Shown here piece after piece: positions 63,640 through 64,000 of a stretch of 64,000 nucleotides of DNA (its first letter is position 1; each line of letters begins with the position of its first letter). The notes under the pieces are model-generated. The model was not told the origin of the DNA, did not search any database, and was given only the letters and a program-made list of their open reading frames with translations. The position numbers and the translations under genes were made by a program. This DNA is from Anisus vortex (Eukaryota; Mollusca; Gastropoda; Planorbidae), in the NCBI GenBank assembly GCA_949126835.1, contig OX421506.1:29866441-29930440 (forward strand). Reading direction: 5' to 3'.

Positions 63640-63785
63640 TTGACGTAATATGCTACTATTGGGCCTTTAGTGTATAGATGTATTGCTACAAATGGGCCCC
63701 TAACTTGACGTAATGTACCATCGGGCCTAACTTGACGTAATGTACTATCGGGCCTAACTTGACGTAATGTACTATCGGGCCTAAA
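63640..63785. repeat. About 27-bp repeat carrying TGACGTAA
   Basis: Three close copies of GGGCCTAACTTGACGTAATG plus TACTATC at 63700-63780, with looser copies before them. Each holds TGACGTAA, a CRE/ATF-like half-palindromic word. Confidence 0.85.
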
Positions 63786-64000
63786 ATGTATATTTTGGCA
63801 CTATTGGGGCTAAGTATAAGTGTAGTCTTAGTCTTATATCGATGTGGCGTTATCTTCACCTTTATAATAACAGTCGAACAGTCCATTACATAATTTTTGT
63901 ACGAATTGAGATGACACACTCGTGTCATAACTTTCGTTTCGACTTTTAAATATTAGAGTTCTATAATTATTCGCTTAATACCCAGGCTCCTTATGTAAAT

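Larger units (their letters stand above)
55010..64000. other. nrxn: Neurexin intron running to the window edge
   Basis: No exon with LNS or EGF sequence was found in 55010-64000. The stretch holds the MITEs, microsatellites and arrays listed separately. Confidence 0.6.

Overview
The window is animal nuclear DNA. It has AT-rich noncoding sequence, genes split by GT/AG introns, SINEs with tRNA-like heads, LINE fragments, many hAT-type MITEs and more than a dozen tandem arrays. The coding exons are much richer in GC than their surroundings. An alpha-neurexin and a claudin-like four-helix protein make it a bilaterian. The repeat style suggests a mollusc, perhaps a gastropod snail, but that is inference. 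No bacterial, phage or CRISPR sequence was seen.

Three host genes can be assembled from exons that join in frame, all on the + strand. (1) 5982-11859 holds the last four coding exons (232 residues plus stop, N-terminus not found) of a small soluble protein, possibly a ciliary or sperm microtubule-associated protein. Its first two visible introns each begin with a minisatellite that appears to have grown out of the 5' splice site. (2) 31095-33146 holds a complete three-exon, 163-residue claudin/PMP22-like protein. (3) 47030-55009 holds the first four coding exons (259 complete residues) of an alpha-neurexin: signal peptide, first LNS (laminin G-like) domain and the start of an EGF-like module. 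This gene runs off the right edge, and 55010-64000 looks like intron. A TATA box, CpG-rich stretch and donor near 39.15-39.64 kb are a candidate distal promoter and first exon for it.

Layout: 0-3.2 kb, LINE fragments and a hAT relic split by a LINE with an RNase H domain. 4-12.2 kb, gene 1 and its minisatellites. 12.3-31 kb, gene-poor, with 11-, 15-, 3-, 42-, 13- and 32-bp arrays, a 2-kb hAT copy bounded by TSDs, and a decayed hAT transposase of the ZMYM1-like (DUF4371) type at 26.3-27.8 kb. 31-34 kb, gene 2. 34-47 kb, hAT copies, the possible neurexin promoter and a 2.46-kb foldback element with 9-bp TSDs. 47-64 kb, neurexin, with introns carrying several hAT MITEs, a long-TIR element, 31- and 38-bp arrays and three ~80-bp TTAA-flanked mini-elements.

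The three genes have no evident functional link, and I found no new multi-gene system. The most notable results are the splice-donor-seeded minisatellites of gene 1, the foldback element that carries a hAT MITE in both arms, and the paired TTAA mini-elements around the 38-bp satellite. Most open frames in the window come from tandem repeats or transposon remnants.
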